Positions 10,868 through 21,256 of a stretch of 64,000 bases of DNA are shown here, piece by piece. Source of the stretch: Tepidimonas sediminis (lineage in GTDB: Bacteria > Pseudomonadota > Gammaproteobacteria > Burkholderiales > Burkholderiaceae_C); NCBI RefSeq assembly GCF_007556605.1, contig NZ_VJND01000010.1, positions 45,350-109,349 on the forward strand. Reading direction: 5' to 3'. The notes under the pieces are model-generated. The model worked only from the letters and a program-made list of their open reading frames with translations, ran no database searches and was not told the DNA's origin. The first letter of the stretch is position 1. Each line of letters opens with the position of its first letter. A program made the translations under genes and the position numbers.

Positions 10868-13639
10868 ATGATCACGAGCAACCGCGCCGGTTCGGCCGCG
10901 GCGGATCACAGCCGCTTCGTGCAGCGCGTGCGGCGGCGCTACGAACGCGAGCTGGCCCTGCTGCCGCCCGGCCCGCCGCAGCCGGCCACGCTGCGCGCGG
11001 CGCTGCAGGCACTGCGTGCTGCCGGCCACGAGCCAGCCGCGGCCCTGCGCATCCTGCGCCACCTGACGCTGGAGCGGCTGGCGGTGCTGGACTGCGAGCA
11101 GGCTGCCGCGCTGTCGGTCGTCACGCACGGGGTGACGGCGCTGGCGGAGCTGGTGCTGGACGAGGCCGCACGGCTGGCGTGCGACGAGCTGGACGAGCTG
11201 CACGGGGTGCCCCTGGCCAGCGATCCGCCCCCGGGACCGGGCGCCCCGCCCGCTGCCCCGGACGGCCGCCGGCCGTGCGGCTGGTGGGTGGTGGGCATGG
11301 GCAAGCTCGGCGCGCGCGAGCTCAACGTCTCCAGCGACATCGATCTCGTCTACGTCTACGAAAGCGACGGCGAGACCGCCGGCAACGCGCGCGGCCTCAA
11401 CCGCATCACCAACCACGAATACTTCGCCAAGCTGGTACGGCGCATGCAGGCGCTCGTCAGCGACATCACCGAGCACGGCCAGTGCTTCCGCGTCGACCTG
11501 GCGCTGCGGCCCAACGGCAACTCCGGCCCGCCTGCGGTGTCGCTGGGGGCGCTGGAGGACTATTTCCAGGCGCACGGGCGCGAATGGGAGCGCTTCGCGT
11601 GGCTCAAGAGCCGCGTCGTCGCCCCCGCCGACAGCGCGCGGCGCGACGGCAGCGGCGCCTGGCTGCGGCCGGTGGTGCTGCCGTTCGTGTTCCGGCGCTA
11701 CCTCGACTACGCCGTCTTCGAGGCGCTGCGGCGGCTGCACCGCCAGATCCGCGAGCACGCCGCGCGGCGCGCCGCCGGCCACCCGGAGCGCGCCTACGAC
11801 GTCAAGCTCTCGCGCGGTGGCATCCGCGAGATCGAGTTCATCGTGCAGCTGCTGCAGGTGGTGCGCGGCGGGCGGTTTCCGGAGCTGCGCACGCGCCCGA
11901 CGCTGCAGGCGCTGCAGCGCATCGAGCAGGCCGGCCTGATGCCGGCCGACAAGGCGCGCCAGCTGGCCGAGGCCTACGTCTTCCTGCGCCGTGTCGAGCA
12001 CCGCATCCAGTACCTGGACGATCAGCAGACCCACGTGCTGCCCACGCGCGACGACGACCTGGCCTGGATCGCCGCGACGATGGGCTTTGCCGACACGCCG
12101 TCGTTCCTTGGCGCGCTGGATGCGCACCGCGAGGTGGTGGCGCAGGAGTTCGACACCCTCCTGGGCGGCGCCGGCCACGGCGCGGGCTGCAACGGCAAGG
12201 GCTGCAACGGCCACCCGCGCGCCGGCGGCGAGGACCTGGAGACGCTGCTGCCACAGTGCCCGCCGGCGCTGGCCGAGCGGCTGCGCCCCTGGATCGGGCA
12301 CCCGCGCGTGCAGACCCTGCGCGACGAGGCGCGCCTGCGTCTGGTGCGGCTGCTGGAGCGCACGCTGGCCTGGCTCGATGACGGCCGCGTCGGCGAAACC
12401 GCCGCCGTGCGCCTGCTGGACTGGATCGAGCCGCTGCTGCGCCGCGAAAGCTACCTGGCGCTGCTGCAGGAGCGTCCGACCGTGCACGAGCGGCTGCTGC
12501 GCGTGCTGGGCGCGGCGCGCTGGCCGGCGCGCTACCTGATGCGCCACCCGGGCGTCATCGACGAGCTGGCCAGCGCCGAACTCTACGAGACACGCTTCGA
12601 CGCCGCCGCCTTCGTCGCCGAGCTGGAGGCACGCCGCTGGGCGCTGCACAAGACCGGCGAGGACGACGACGAGGCGCTGCTGGATCTGCTGCGCCGCGCC
12701 CACCACGCCGAGGTATTCCGCACGCTGGCGCGCGACGTCGAGGGTCTGCTGACCGTGGAGCAGGTGGCCGACGAGCTCAGCGCCCTGGCCGACGCGGTGC
12801 TGGACGTCACCGGCCGCTGGTGCTGGCAGCGCCTCAAGCAGCGTCACCGCGACGAGCCGCGCCACGCCATCATCGGCTACGGCAAGCTCGGCGGCAAGGA
12901 GCTCGGCTACGGCAGCGACCTCGACATCGTCTTCGTGTACGACGACGACGACGAGCGCGCCCCCGAGGCCTACGCCGCCTTCGTGCGCAAGCTCATCAAC
13001 TGGCTCACCGTCAAGACCGGCGAGGGCGACCTGTTCGAGATCGACACCGCGCTGCGGCCCAACGGCAACTCCGGGCTGCTGGTCACCACCTTCCAGGCCT
13101 ACGCCGACTACCAGCAGAACCGCGGCAGCAACACCGCCTGGACCTGGGAGCACCAGGCGATGACGCGCGCGCGCTTCGTCGTCGGCAGCCCCGACCTGCG
13201 CGCGCGCTTCGACGCCGTGCGCGAGGCCGTCATCACCGCCCCGCGCGACCATGCGGCGCTGGCTGCCGAGATCCGCGCGATGCGCCAGCGCCTCTACGAC
13301 GCGCACCCGGTGCGCGCCGGCCGCTTCGACCTCAAGCACAGCCCCGGCGGCATGATCGACGTGGAGTTTGCCGTGCAGTACCTGGTGCTGGCGCACAGCG
13401 CGGCGCACCCGCCGCTGCGCGCCAACGCCGGCAACATCGCGCTGCTGCAGTGCGCCGAGGCCGCCGGCCTGCTGCCCCCCGGCGTCGGCCAGGCCGCCGC
13501 CGACGCCTACCGCCACCTGCGCCAGCTGCAGCACCGCGCGCGGCTGGACGAGGCCAGCACCCAGATCGACCCGACGACCGTGCAGGCCGAGGCCGCCGCC
13601 GTGCGCGCGCTGTGGCAGGCGGTGCTGGGGTCGCCCTGA
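10868..13639 (+). CDS. glnE: Bifunctional glutamine synthetase adenylyltransferase/deadenylase
   Basis: 923-residue GlnE that attaches AMP to, and removes it from, glutamine synthetase in response to PII state. Both nucleotidyltransferase cores are present: GMGKLGARELNVSSDIDL at about residues 143-160 (deadenylase half) and GYGKLGGKELGYGSDLDIVF at about 674-693 (adenylylase half), each with its Asp pair and a following RPNGNSG. Length matches the family. A Gly/Cys-rich insertion (about residues 436-455, containing CNGKGCNG) sits in the inter-domain region and is unusual. Transcribed divergently from the yhdP-like gene with only 8 bp between start codons, so its promoter must lie inside that gene. 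Confidence 0.96.
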   Translation: MITSNRAGSAAADHSRFVQRVRRRYERELALLPPGPPQPATLRAALQALRAAGHEPAAALRILRHLTLERLAVLDCEQAAALSVVTHGVTALAELVLDEAARLACDELDELHGVPLASDPPPGPGAPPAAPDGRRPCGWWVVGMGKLGARELNVSSDIDLVYVYESDGETAGNARGLNRITNHEYFAKLVRRMQALVSDITEHGQCFRVDLALRPNGNSGPPAVSLGALEDYFQAHGREWERFAWLKSRVVAPADSARRDGSGAWLRPVVLPFVFRRYLDYAVFEALRRLHRQIREHAARRAAGHPERAYDVKLSRGGIREIEFIVQLLQVVRGGRFPELRTRPTLQALQRIEQAGLMPADKARQLAEAYVFLRRVEHRIQYLDDQQTHVLPTRDDDLAWIAATMGFADTPSFLGALDAHREVVAQEFDTLLGGAGHGAGCNGKGCNGHPRAGGEDLETLLPQCPPALAERLRPWIGHPRVQTLRDEARLRLVRLLERTLAWLDDGRVGETAAVRLLDWIEPLLRRESYLALLQERPTVHERLLRVLGAARWPARYLMRHPGVIDELASAELYETRFDAAAFVAELEARRWALHKTGEDDDEALLDLLRRAHHAEVFRTLARDVEGLLTVEQVADELSALADAVLDVTGRWCWQRLKQRHRDEPRHAIIGYGKLGGKELGYGSDLDIVFVYDDDDERAPEAYAAFVRKLINWLTVKTGEGDLFEIDTALRPNGNSGLLVTTFQAYADYQQNRGSNTAWTWEHQAMTRARFVVGSPDLRARFDAVREAVITAPRDHAALAAEIRAMRQRLYDAHPVRAGRFDLKHSPGGMIDVEFAVQYLVLAHSAAHPPLRANAGNIALLQCAEAAGLLPPGVGQAAADAYRHLRQLQHRARLDEASTQIDPTTVQAEAAAVRALWQAVLGSP

Positions 13640-13999
13640 CCGTGACAAACGTCTCGCTTTAGTCCCCCTCATCGCGCCTCAGCCATCCAGCCGATTCAGT
13701 CCTTCCGGGGGATGCGCGCGACGGCGCCGCGGCTTCTAATAGTCGGGTGCGGATCGAAAGGCTGGGCGCTTGGCGCGCTGGCCCGTCAAGGCACCCCCGC
13801 TCGGTACCGAGCGGGCGGCGGGGGCACCGTGTCCCCGACGCTGGTCTGGCTGCGGTCTCGAGTCGCGACGGCCCGGTGACGGGATGGTTGGCGCTTCGCC
13901 TGTCGCCGACGGGTTCGCATCCGCATGCGACGACGGGCCGCCGACCGCTGCCATCGATGGGCGGCCCCCGAAAACACGTTTTGTCCAGGAGGCGAGGCG
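13640..13999 (+). other. 360-bp non-coding leader between glnE and the Gly-rich secreted protein
   Basis: No plausible gene on either strand. It contains a perfect 20-bp palindrome at 13796-13815 (cccgctcggtac and its mirror) and several smaller GC-rich stem-loops, and ends in an AGGAGG ribosome site 5-10 bases before the ATG at 14000. The length and structure fit a long 5' untranslated region or a compact promoter/regulator target for the downstream secreted protein. I could not match it to a known riboswitch. Confidence 0.4.
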
Positions 14000-15877
<1,878 letters not shown>

Positions 15878-15937
15878 CGTCCCGGGGAGGGCATGGCGGC
15901 GTCCTGCCGACGCCACCCCTACCCACACCCGTCGATC

Positions 15938-15962
15938 GGGCCGCCTGCGGGCGGCCCTTTCT
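15938..15962 (+). terminator. Rho-independent terminator of the Gly-rich secreted protein gene
   Basis: Stem gggccgcc / ggcggccc (15938-15945 with 15950-15957), four-base loop tgcg, then tttct. It lies 61 bp after the stop codon and directly abuts the end of the convergent LuxR-type gene. Confidence 0.8.
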
Positions 15963-16672
15963 CATCGAGGCAGGTTGCCCCCCGCGGCCCGCCGGCCAAG
16001 GCCATGCCGCAGCGCAAAGTCATACAGCGCCGTGCGGTTGGCCACCCCCAGCTTGGCGTAGATCGACGAGAGGTGGTTGCGCAGCGTGTGCTCGCTGATG
16101 TGAAGGCGCGCCGCGATCTCCCGCCCGCTGGCCGCCGGGTCGCGGGCGATTTCCGCCACCGCCAGGCGCTCCTTGCGGGTCAGCTGGGCGATGCGCTCCT
16201 GCTCGGGCGAGAGCCCCTGCTGCCTGCGCACCACGGACATCAGGATGCGCACCGTGGCGCTGCGGCCGAGCCAGAATTCGCCGGCGTGCACCTTGGTGAT
16301 CGCCTTGCGCAGCACATCCGGCGCTTCGCGCTTGTCGACCACCCCCATGGCCCCGGCCAGCACGACGGCATCCAGCAGATCCGCGTCACGCGAAGCGCTC
16401 AGCGCGACGACGCGGCAGACGTGGCGCACCTCGCCGAGCAGGATCTCGACGGCATGAACGTCCAGATCGCCGTCCAGGTCGACGAGGGTAACCTCGGCGC
16501 GACACCGTTCGACCAGCTCCACCCCCTGCGCCGCATCCCGTGCGGCGCCCACGTACGTGAAGCCGGGTTGGCCGGTGCCGGATTCGAGAAGCTGGCGGAC
16601 ACCCAATTCGACGATGGGCTGATCGGTCAGCAGCGCGACCCGGATCGCTTCCCGGGCAGTGGTTTGAGACAT
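15962..16672 (-). CDS. LuxR/NarL-type response regulator
   Basis: 236 residues: an N-terminal receiver-like domain (about 8-125) and a C-terminal LuxR helix-turn-helix (about 165-230; LTRKERLAVAEIA, then SGREIAARLHISEHTLRNHL). The receiver opens IRVALLTDQP, so only one of the two usual acidic residues is present, and the phospho-acceptor strand reads VTLVDLDGDLD; the Lys of VVDKREAP is kept. Phosphorylation is therefore possible but not certain. Start at the ATG at 16672, preceded by AGAGG. It converges on the Gly-rich secreted protein gene, and I infer it may control that gene. No partner kinase is adjacent. Confidence 0.85.
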   Translation of the reverse strand: MSQTTAREAIRVALLTDQPIVELGVRQLLESGTGQPGFTYVGAARDAAQGVELVERCRAEVTLVDLDGDLDVHAVEILLGEVRHVCRVVALSASRDADLLDAVVLAGAMGVVDKREAPDVLRKAITKVHAGEFWLGRSATVRILMSVVRRQQGLSPEQERIAQLTRKERLAVAEIARDPAASGREIAARLHISEHTLRNHLSSIYAKLGVANRTALYDFALRHGLGRRAAGGNLPR

Positions 16673-16917
16673 CTGGCGAGCCTCTTTGTCAGCCGTCAAC
16701 CGCGCGGTCTCACCACGCGGCCTCCCTCGGCACACCGCCAAGGCCCCGCGGGGCGTGGCAATGATGTGCACCATGCCCCAAGCATAGCCGAAAGACGCGC
16801 CCGATCCCGGCCTCGGGAACCCGTCACGGTGGCGTGGTCGTCCGCCCCTCCCGCTCGGGGCGAGCCGCCCGGCGCGTACCATCGAGGCCCTCTCATCCCC
16901 GCAGCCAGGAGCGACCG

Positions 16918-17508
16918 ATGACGCGATCCTCCCTCCTGCCCTTGGCATGCACGTTCGCCCTGACCATGGCCGCAGCCCTCTCCCACGCGACGCCCAGCCC
17001 CGCCCCGGCGGCAGCCGCCGCCTGCCCGCCGATCCTGCAGCACACCTTCCCGCGCCTGCAGGACGAGGCACCGCAGAACCTGTGCCAGTACGCCGGCCAG
17101 GTGGTGCTGGTGGTCAACACCGCCAGCTACTGCGGCTTCACGCAGCAGTACAAGGAGCTGGAGGAGCTCTACCGCCGCTACCGCGACCGCGGGCTGGTGG
17201 TGCTTGGTTTTCCGTCCAACGACTTCGGGCAGCAGGAGCCCGGCACCAACCAGCAGATCGCCGAGTTCTGCGAAAACACCTTTGGCGTGCAGTTCCCGAT
17301 GTTTGCCAAGAGCCACGTGCGCGGCCCGCAGGCCAACGCCCTGTTCCGGCAACTGGCCGAGCGCACCGGCACGACGCCGAAATGGAACTTCTACAAGTAC
17401 CTGATCAGCCGCGACGGCCGCACCGTGCTGGCCTACGGCAGCCTGACGGCGCCGGACAGCGCGGCGCTGCGGCGCGACCTGGAGCGGCTGCTGGCCGCGC
17501 GTCCCTGA
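16918..17508 (+). CDS. Glutathione peroxidase family protein, exported
   Basis: 196 residues with a signal peptide (MTRSSLLPLACTFALTMAAA) and then a GPx/thioredoxin fold. The catalytic residues are visible: Cys72 in NTASYCGFTQQY (Cys form), the Gln in GFPSNDFGQQEPG and the Trp in PKWNFYKYLI. As a Cys-GPx it probably uses thioredoxin-like partners rather than glutathione to reduce hydroperoxides, acting in the periplasm. ATG at 16918 with AGGAG seven bases upstream. It converges on the NlpC/P60 gene. Confidence 0.92.
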   Translation: MTRSSLLPLACTFALTMAAALSHATPSPAPAAAAACPPILQHTFPRLQDEAPQNLCQYAGQVVLVVNTASYCGFTQQYKELEELYRRYRDRGLVVLGFPSNDFGQQEPGTNQQIAEFCENTFGVQFPMFAKSHVRGPQANALFRQLAERTGTTPKWNFYKYLISRDGRTVLAYGSLTAPDSAALRRDLERLLAARP

Positions 17509-17553
17509 GTGCACGACGGCCGCAAACCGCCGCGGCGGGCGTGGCGCGGCACC

Positions 17554-18162
17554 TCAGCGCCCGCCGGCCGGGGCGGCCAGCCACGTGGCCGCCTGCGGCA
17601 GGTTGGCCAGCGCGGCGGACTCGGGCAGCTCGATGCGGCGCGCGCCGTCGTAGCGGCGCGCCCAGTAACGCTCGTTGAGGTCGCTGACCTTGACGCGGTC
17701 GCCCTTGCTGGGCGCGTGCACGAACTTGCCGTCACCCAGGTAGACACCGACGTGACTGAAGGCGCGCCGCATGGTGTTGAAGAACACCAGATCCCCGGGG
17801 CGCAGCTCCTCGCGCGCCACCGGCGTGGCAGCCTGCGCCTGCTCGGCGGCGCGGCGCGGCAGCACCAGCCCCAGCGTATGCGCGTAGACGTAGCGCACGA
17901 AGCCGCTGCAGTCGAAGCCGGCCTGCGGCGAGCTGCCGCCCATGCGGTACGGCACGCCGACCAGCCCGAGTGCCGTGTCGATCAGCTGGGTGGCCACCGC
18001 GCCGGTCTCACTGCCCACGGACTGCAGCCGCTGCACCCACGGCGCCGCGGCCGCGGCGACGGTCTCCACGCCGGTGGCGGGAGGCACGGGCTCATCCGCC
18101 CACACGGTGGCCGGGCCCGCCAAGGCGGCGGCCGCGAACAGGGCGACAAGCGTTCGGCGCAT
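17554..18162 (-). CDS. NlpC/P60 family cell-wall endopeptidase
   Basis: Exported cysteine peptidase of 202 residues, predicted to cut peptidoglycan stem peptides. The signal peptide (MRRTLVALFAAAALAGPATVWA) is followed by a catalytic NlpC/P60 domain with Cys85 in GFDCSGFVRYVY, His137 in RRAFSHVGVYLG and His149 in GKFVHAPS. No LysM or SH3 domain is present. It ends the minus-strand series after holA, with 11 bp between them, so it is probably cotranscribed with holA. Confidence 0.92.
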   Translation of the reverse strand: MRRTLVALFAAAALAGPATVWADEPVPPATGVETVAAAAAPWVQRLQSVGSETGAVATQLIDTALGLVGVPYRMGGSSPQAGFDCSGFVRYVYAHTLGLVLPRRAAEQAQAATPVAREELRPGDLVFFNTMRRAFSHVGVYLGDGKFVHAPSKGDRVKVSDLNERYWARRYDGARRIELPESAALANLPQAATWLAAPAGGR

Positions 18163-18173
18163 GGGCGCGGATG

Positions 18174-19241
18174 TTAGCAGAGCGGCGCAGCGGCCCGCGC
18201 GCAACCCGCCGCCACCGCCAGCGCCAACCGCGCCAGCGCCTGCCACGGGTCGGCCGGCCAGTCCGGATGCGGCAGCCCCTTGACGATGCCGTCCACCGTC
18301 TGCGCCTCGGCCAGCCAGCGCCCGGTCTGCGCGCTGCGCAGCCGCGGCAGCAGCCGCTCGTAACGCTGCTCGCGCGCGCCCCAGACGCGCTGCTCGCGCA
18401 GCACCAGCGGCAGCGGCCGGCCCGCCTCCAGCGCGCGGCGCGCGCGGTGCAGCGCGCGCACCTCCTCGGCCAGCGCCCAGAGCACCGGCACCGGCGCCAC
18501 CCCTTCGGCCTGCAGGCCCTGCAGCATGCGCTGCACGCGCCCCGGCGCGCCATCCAGCACCGCCTCGGGCAGGCGGAACGGATCGAAGCGCGCCACATCC
18601 AGCACCGCCGCGCGCACCTGCTCGAACGACAGCTCGCCGGCCGGGTACAGCAGGCCGAGCTTGGCGATCTCCTGGTGCGCCGCCAGCAGGTTGCCCTCGA
18701 CGCGCTCGGCGATGAAGGCCAGCGTGCGCAGCCCCTCCTCGCCGGCGGCCACGTGCTGGCCCTGCGCCTGCAGCCGCTGCGCGATCCAGCCCGGCAGCTG
18801 GGCGCGCTCCACCGGCTCCACCCGCACCACCACGCCGTGCGCCGCCAGCGCCGCGAACCACGCGCTCTTGAGCGCCGCCGCATCCAGCCGCGGCAGCACC
18901 AGCAGCGTCACCGTATCGGGGCTGGCGGCAGCCTGCGGCCCCAGCCGCTGCAGCGCCTCGGCGCCGTCCTTGCCGGGCTTGCCCGACGGGATGCGGATCT
19001 CCACCAGCCGCCGCTGCGCGAACAGGCTCAGCTCCGCTCCGGCGGCCAGGATCGCGCTCCAGTCGGCCTGCTGCCCCGTCACCGTGAACACGGTGCGCTC
19101 GGTGTGGCCGGCGGCGCGCGCGGCGGCACGGATCGCGTCGCACGCCTCCTGCACCAGCAGCGCCTCATCCCCGTGCACCACGTACAGCGGCTGCAGCCCG
19201 CGCTGCAGCTGCGCCGGCAGTTGGTTGGGGCTGACCTGCAT
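18174..19241 (-). CDS. holA: DNA polymerase III subunit delta
   Basis: 355-residue clamp-loader subunit that opens the beta clamp. The N-terminus (PLYVVHGDEALLVQEACDAI) is the family's degenerate ATPase start, and 'FAQRRLVEIRIPSGKPGKDG' and 'RVEGNLLAAHQEIAKLGLLY' are conserved delta segments. Normal length. In most betaproteobacteria holA directly follows lptE; here two plus-strand genes (arginase and a DUF4143 remnant) lie between lptE and holA, so holA must have its own promoter. Confidence 0.94.
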   Translation of the reverse strand: MQVSPNQLPAQLQRGLQPLYVVHGDEALLVQEACDAIRAAARAAGHTERTVFTVTGQQADWSAILAAGAELSLFAQRRLVEIRIPSGKPGKDGAEALQRLGPQAAASPDTVTLLVLPRLDAAALKSAWFAALAAHGVVVRVEPVERAQLPGWIAQRLQAQGQHVAAGEEGLRTLAFIAERVEGNLLAAHQEIAKLGLLYPAGELSFEQVRAAVLDVARFDPFRLPEAVLDGAPGRVQRMLQGLQAEGVAPVPVLWALAEEVRALHRARRALEAGRPLPLVLREQRVWGAREQRYERLLPRLRSAQTGRWLAEAQTVDGIVKGLPHPDWPADPWQALARLALAVAAGCARAAAPLC

Positions 19242-19298
19242 GGCACCGATTCTAGGCCGCGCGTAAGATCGCGCCCGGTTCGCCCAGGAGACGCCCCC

Positions 19299-20243
19299 AT
19301 GCCCACCCCTCCCACCGCCGTCAGCCTGATCGGCGCCCCCACCGACATCGGCGCCGGCTCCCGCGGCGCCTCGATGGGCCCGGAAGCCCTGCGCGTGGCC
19401 GGGCTGGCCGAGGCGCTGCGCGCGCTCGGGCTGGACGTCGCCGACCGCGGCAACCTGCACGGCCCGCCCAACCCCTGGCAGCCGGCGCACGGCGGCTACC
19501 GCCACCTGGACGAAGTGGTGGCATGGAACCGCGCGGTGCACGCGGCGGTGCAGGCCGAACTCGCCCTGGGCCGCTTGCCGATCCTGCTCGGCGGCGACCA
19601 CAGCCTGGCCATCGGCTCCATCGGCGCCGTGGCGCGCCACTGCCGCCAGCAGGGCCGCCGGCTGCGCGTGCTGTGGCTGGACGCGCACGCCGACTTCAAC
19701 ACCAGCGCCATCACCCCCAGCGGCAACCTGCACGGCATGCCGGTGGCGGTGCTGTGCGGCTTCGGACCGCCGCCGCTGGTGCACCTGGGCGGCGACGGCC
19801 CGGCGCTGCAGCCTGCGCAGGTACGCCAGATCGGCATCCGCAGCGTCGATGCCGGCGAGAAGCGCTTCGTGCACGCGCAGCGGCTGGAGGTGTATGACAT
19901 GCGCTACATCGACGAGATGGGCATGCGCGCCACCATGGAGCAGGCGCTGGCCGGCCTGGACGAGCACACCCACCTGCACGTCAGCTTCGACGTCGACTTC
20001 CTCGACCCCGAGATCGCCCCTGGCGTCGGCACCACCGTGCCCGGCGGCCCCACCTACCGCGAGGCGCAGCTGTGCATGGAAATGATCGCCGACACCGGAC
20101 GGCTGGCCAGCCTTGATATCGTCGAGCTCAACCCGGCGCTGGACGAGCGCAATCGCACCGCGCGCGTGGCAGTGGAGCTGGTGGAAAGCTTATTTGGCAA
20201 GAGCACGTTGATGCGCGAGCACCAGGCGCGGCGGCGGGGGTGA
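19299..20243 (+). CDS. rocF: Arginase
   Basis: 314-residue ureohydrolase, hydrolysing arginine to ornithine and urea with a binuclear manganese centre. All metal-binding motifs are present: GGDHSLAIGS at about 98-107, WLDAHADFNT at about 126-135, and SFDVDFLDPEIAPGVG at about 231-246. The 'PGVGTTVPGG' loop fits arginase rather than agmatinase. ATG at 19299 follows a CCAGGAG site. It is on the plus strand between holA and lptE, both minus, so it interrupts a gene pair that is normally adjacent. Confidence 0.92.
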   Translation: MPTPPTAVSLIGAPTDIGAGSRGASMGPEALRVAGLAEALRALGLDVADRGNLHGPPNPWQPAHGGYRHLDEVVAWNRAVHAAVQAELALGRLPILLGGDHSLAIGSIGAVARHCRQQGRRLRVLWLDAHADFNTSAITPSGNLHGMPVAVLCGFGPPPLVHLGGDGPALQPAQVRQIGIRSVDAGEKRFVHAQRLEVYDMRYIDEMGMRATMEQALAGLDEHTHLHVSFDVDFLDPEIAPGVGTTVPGGPTYREAQLCMEMIADTGRLASLDIVELNPALDERNRTARVAVELVESLFGKSTLMREHQARRRG

Positions 20244-20701
20244 GGCCGGTCATCGGCAAGCGGCTGGTCAAGACGCCCAAGCTCTACTTTCTGGACGTCG
20301 GGCTGGCGGCGTGGCTGGCGGGCATCCGCGCGCCGGCGCAGCTGCACACCCACGCGCTGCGCGGCGCGCTGTTCGAGACCTGGGTCGTCTCCGAAGTCGT
20401 CAAGGCGTTCGCCCACCGCGGCCGGTCCACGCCGCTGTTCTTCTGGCGCGACAGCACCGGGCTGGAGGTCGACCTCGTCTGGGAAAGCGCCGACGGGCTG
20501 CAGGGGGTGGAGATCAAGTCCGGCCGCACCTTCGCCGCCGACTGGCCGCAGGCGCTGGCGCGCTGGCGCGCGCTGCAGCCGGGGCCGCTGCCCACGCCAT
20601 GGATCGTCTACGGCGGCCAGGGCGACCACGAGCGGCAGGGCTGCCGCGTGCTCGGCTGGGCCGAGCTGGCGGCCTGCCTGCAAGCCCGCGTACCCGATTG
20701 A
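20240..20701 (+). pseudogene. C-terminal remnant of an AAA ATPase / DUF4143 protein
   Basis: 153 codons matching only the second half of the usual roughly 400-residue ATPase-DUF4143 proteins. The opening IGKRLVKTPKLYFLDVGLAA is normally internal. The nuclease-like C-terminal part is intact, with LEVDLVW and GVEIKSG resembling PD-(D/E)xK motifs. The N-terminal AAA ATPase, with Walker A and B, is missing. A GTG overlaps the arginase stop (GTGA), so the piece could still be translated, but it looks like debris. These genes occur in many copies and are often horizontally spread. Confidence 0.65.
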
Positions 20702-20723
20702 GCGTCGCGCCGCCGCGACCGGC

Positions 20724-21254
20724 TCACGACCCGCGCACCGCCGCCAGCCGCACCAGCAGCTGGCGCACGATCGCCGTGCGCATGTCGTCGAACAGCAGCG
20801 CCTCCTCGGCCTCCTTGCCGAGCACCACCGTCTCGGCGAAGCTGAGCTCGCGCTCATGCAGCAGCTCGGCGGGCCCGATCAGCTCGCGCCCGTCCGGCGT
20901 ACGCAGCGCGTAGCGCACGCGGCGGCGCAGCAGCAGCTCGCGCACCTGGCCGGCCGCGGTGGTGCCCACCACCACGCGCTCGCGCTGGTCCTGCAGGATC
21001 TCCAGCACCACGTCCGGCACCGGCGCCGCGGCCCCGGCGGGCGCGGCGGCGCGGCGCGGCTCCAGCACCTGCACGCCGCTGGCGGTCAGCTGCGCGCGCA
21101 GGCTTTGCGCCACGTCGCCGTCCACCGCGCCCTGCAGCCGCAGCGTGCGAAACGCGAACGCAAGGCCCTGCCCGCGCAGCCGAAAACCGCACCCGGCGGC
21201 CAGCGCCGCCACGGTGAGGGCCGCCCCGAGCAGCGCGCGGCGCGCCAGCGCCAT
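20724..21254 (-). CDS. lptE: LPS-assembly lipoprotein LptE
   Basis: About 176 residues, the outer-membrane lipoprotein that plugs LptD during lipopolysaccharide insertion. The signal ends in the lipobox LAAGCGFRLRG, which is typical of LptE (Cys followed by Gly-Phe-x-Leu-Arg-Gly). The remaining sequence is variable in this family, and an acidic C-terminal region (LGKEAEEALLFDDMRTAIVRQ) is characteristic. The start may be ATG 21254 or the GTG at 21260, which overlaps the leuS stop; either way it is coupled to leuS. Confidence 0.9.
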   Translation of the reverse strand: MALARRALLGAALTVAALAAGCGFRLRGQGLAFAFRTLRLQGAVDGDVAQSLRAQLTASGVQVLEPRRAAAPAGAAAPVPDVVLEILQDQRERVVVGTTAAGQVRELLLRRRVRYALRTPDGRELIGPAELLHERELSFAETVVLGKEAEEALLFDDMRTAIVRQLLVRLAAVRGS

Positions 21255-21256
21255 CG

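Noticed and set aside
6915..10871. A 1318-codon plus-strand frame opposite the yhdP-like gene
   Set aside because: Same antisense effect; no motif, and the opposite strand has a coherent family match.
13640..13999. A c-di-GMP riboswitch in the leader of the secreted protein gene
   Set aside because: I looked for the GEMM-type conserved core and could not find it; left as an unassigned leader.
20240..20701. An intact restriction- or toxin-like nuclease gene
   Set aside because: Although PD-(D/E)xK-like residues remain, the piece is only the C-terminal half of a DUF4143 ATPase, so a remnant is the simpler call.
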